Positions 62,350 to 64,000 of a stretch of DNA of 64,000 bases are shown piece by piece. Location of the stretch: positions 29,366,638 through 29,430,637 of the forward strand of contig JAGTTD010000010.1 of the NCBI GenBank assembly GCA_018398585.1, read 5' to 3'. Both the position numbers and the translations under genes were made by a program. The notes beneath the pieces were generated by a model, which worked only from the letters and a program-made list of their open reading frames with translations, had not been told where the DNA came from and searched no databases. The DNA is from Simmondsia chinensis. Lineage: Eukaryota; Streptophyta; Magnoliopsida; Caryophyllales; Simmondsiaceae. Within the stretch, counting starts at the first letter, position 1. Every line of letters begins with the position of its first letter.

Positions 62350-62694
62350 ATGGCAAAGGCATCACTATTGATATTCGTTATGTCGTTTTTCATTTGCATG
62401 TTCCCTCTATTTATCAATTTGAGTTTAGCACAACTTTCCTCCACTCCTTCACCGAATTACCCGGTTGTATGGTAAAAGCAAGACACCAAAGGTTGCTTCA
62501 AATCTATCAGAAGCGCATCTGGGTGTTTGATTGAGATCTTTTCCTTCATCGCGAGGATGAAGTTTGGAGCAATTGGTTCCAAATGTTGCAAAGCAATAAG
62601 GGAAACCAATGAAAACTGTTGGAATACAATGTTCCCTGTCAACCTCTCCGTTGGTTATTTCCTAAGGCAGAAGTGCGATGGCAAAAATGTTTAG
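62350..62694 (+). pseudogene. ECA1/prolamin-like protein, copy 4 (one nonsense codon)
   Basis: The frame of 114 codons is complete from ATG 62350 to TAG 62692-62694 except for TAA at 62473-62475 (codon 42), where copies 1-3 have TCA (serine). The signal peptide (MAKASLLIFVMSFFICMF) and all six cysteines are kept: GCFKSIRS, SGCLIEIF, GSKCCKAIRE, NENCWNTMF and LRQKCDGK. The lesion falls between signal peptide and domain, so no domain would be made without readthrough. It is the best-preserved copy in the window and gives the normal protein length of the family. Confidence 0.85.
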
Positions 62695-64000
62695 TAACTT
62701 ATTATGTCTTTATAGTCGAAAAGTTCAATAAGCGTACACATGTATGGTAATTAAATTTAAATTAAACATCAAATTTTTAGTATTTTACTCAATTCAAATA
62801 GTTTTTCTCCAACTTACTAGACATATTGATCATCCTTTAGTAACCGGCTATTTTGCATCAATATAGAGAAGTTTTGATATCGTTTCTAGATCTAGTTAGG
62901 CCCATATATATTTATGTTTAACCGCAACTGAAATGTCATAACTTGCTAGGTCCCAAAATGGTTAAGATCATACATGTATTTCAATTTCACATTATAGAGT
63001 TTTCGACTAGCTTGGACCCTAATCCTAGAATTTTATCCCCCAGCACAAGGTTTACCATCATCTATGTGAAAGCTTTTCTCAATCGCGGTTCTCTAGTGGT
63101 TGTATAAATCTTGCCAATTTATTTTAGAGTAAATCACAATGGATGTAAAAGTTAATGGCGAAAAGAACAAGTTTTTAACATTTCTGCCCCTGGGGAATTA
63201 AAAAAAAACTTTTATACCATACAAGAACCCCTGACTGTTTTTAACGCAATGAATGGACGCTATAGTATTCCACTAATTTTTTAATAATCATCATTACAGG
63301 CTCAAATGATTTTGTCCTTCCTTTTTACATAACAATTTATTATGCTTGCGGAAATCACCAAATGGAAGGCTATGTCAAACAATAACAATAAAATGATGAT
63401 TACGCCGATTATACGAGCAATTACCTACACATTGATTTCATCCAACATATCACATAATGATGTCATCCGTGCAAGTAGTCTTCTTCCATTTCCAAACTAC
63501 TTGAATTTTGAAAAATCGTACTATAAATATTATAATTACTCTTTTTGTTAACATAAAAGGGTCCAAGTCCCTTCATTATATTCCAAACAAAAAATAATAA
63601 TCTCCTCCAAAAAGCAGTCATCAACAATGAACTACTTTTGTCAAGCTTGATTAATTAGTGTGCATTCAAATAAAATGAATGTTGTTGTTGTGCAAATAGT
63701 TAATGGTGTATGCGGGATTAATGGTGCCGTAGCAAATGCGATATAATAATGTCATTAACTTGGAAGGTCTGTTGAAAAAGTGCTACAATATCTCTCCTTT
63801 CTAATAAAAATATAATATGTTATTATTTGAAGTGAAAAATTTCCCTCATTAAAGCGACTTTGTACTCATAAAACACAATTGTAAAAGTATTGGCTGTCAC
63901 TTGACATACTTTCTTACACAAAATTTATGTCATATCATTGCTCATAAGTTTCTATGAAGCGTCATTTCAAGTTAAACCAATTAGAAATGCTGACTGAAAA

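Larger units (their letters stand above)
52189..64000 (+). repeat. Tandem array of about 2.45-kb gene-bearing units
   Basis: The marker phrase 'ggaaatcaccaaatagaaggctatg' (with variants) occurs at 52189, 54643, 58378, 60899 and 63350. The spacings are 2454, 3735, 2521 and 2451 bp. The long interval contains a 1349-bp insertion. Each full unit reads marker block, AT-rich spacer, promoter, gene, 3' spacer. The last unit is cut by the window edge. Confidence 0.93.

Noticed and set aside
63342..63551. ORF in the marker block, similar at 52153 and 58334
   Set aside because: Starts and frames differ between units, and similarity follows the DNA rather than the protein.

Overview
This is a nuclear segment of a flowering plant, most likely a eudicot. 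The evidence is the set of plant-type mobile elements (Ty3/gypsy chromovirus-like and Athila-like LTR elements, L1 and RTE LINEs), a plastid-derived insertion, and a tandem family of secreted cysteine-rich proteins of the plant ECA1/prolamin-like type. No conventional single-copy host gene is visible in the first 52 kb. All homologies were read by eye, so repeat boundaries are given to the base only where a target-site duplication (TSD) or terminal dinucleotide could be seen.

1-13161: an intact minus-strand gag ORF (738-1895) abuts a long, apparently non-coding LTR element on the minus strand (about 1900-13161). Its LTR-like ends are near 1930-2715 and 12315-13161. Its interior holds several unrelated minisatellite arrays and a TIR-bounded insertion that itself carries an RTE LINE tail.

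13162-32978: a second copy of the same family on the plus strand, split by an L1 LINE (15284-30605, minus). The L1 is split by a Ty3/gypsy element (16891-27981, plus, TSD AAGTA), whose left LTR is split by another Ty3/gypsy element (16981-22662, minus, TSD TGTCC). This is a four-level nest with readable junctions.

32979-47671: an old Athila-like element hosts a younger Athila-like element with three LTRs (33034-41291, TSD GCCAC). It also hosts a nearly full-length RTE LINE (42488-47652, about 19-bp TSD) that carries an organelle-derived insertion with psaA and trnP-like fragments.

47672-52188: AT-rich DNA with a 5'-truncated RTE copy (19-bp TSD), a short element made of a 5S rRNA-like head joined to an RTE tail, and degenerate 175-195-bp tandem repeats.

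52189-64000: about 2.45-kb tandem units, each normally carrying one short gene for a secreted six-cysteine ECA1/prolamin-like protein (about 114 residues). Four gene copies are present and each has a different lesion (74-bp deletion with frameshift; nonsense plus promoter insertion; +1 base and lost cysteines; single nonsense codon). The array runs off the right edge, so functional copies may lie beyond it. Proteins of this family act in gamete interaction at fertilisation in other plants; that role is inferred here from family membership only.
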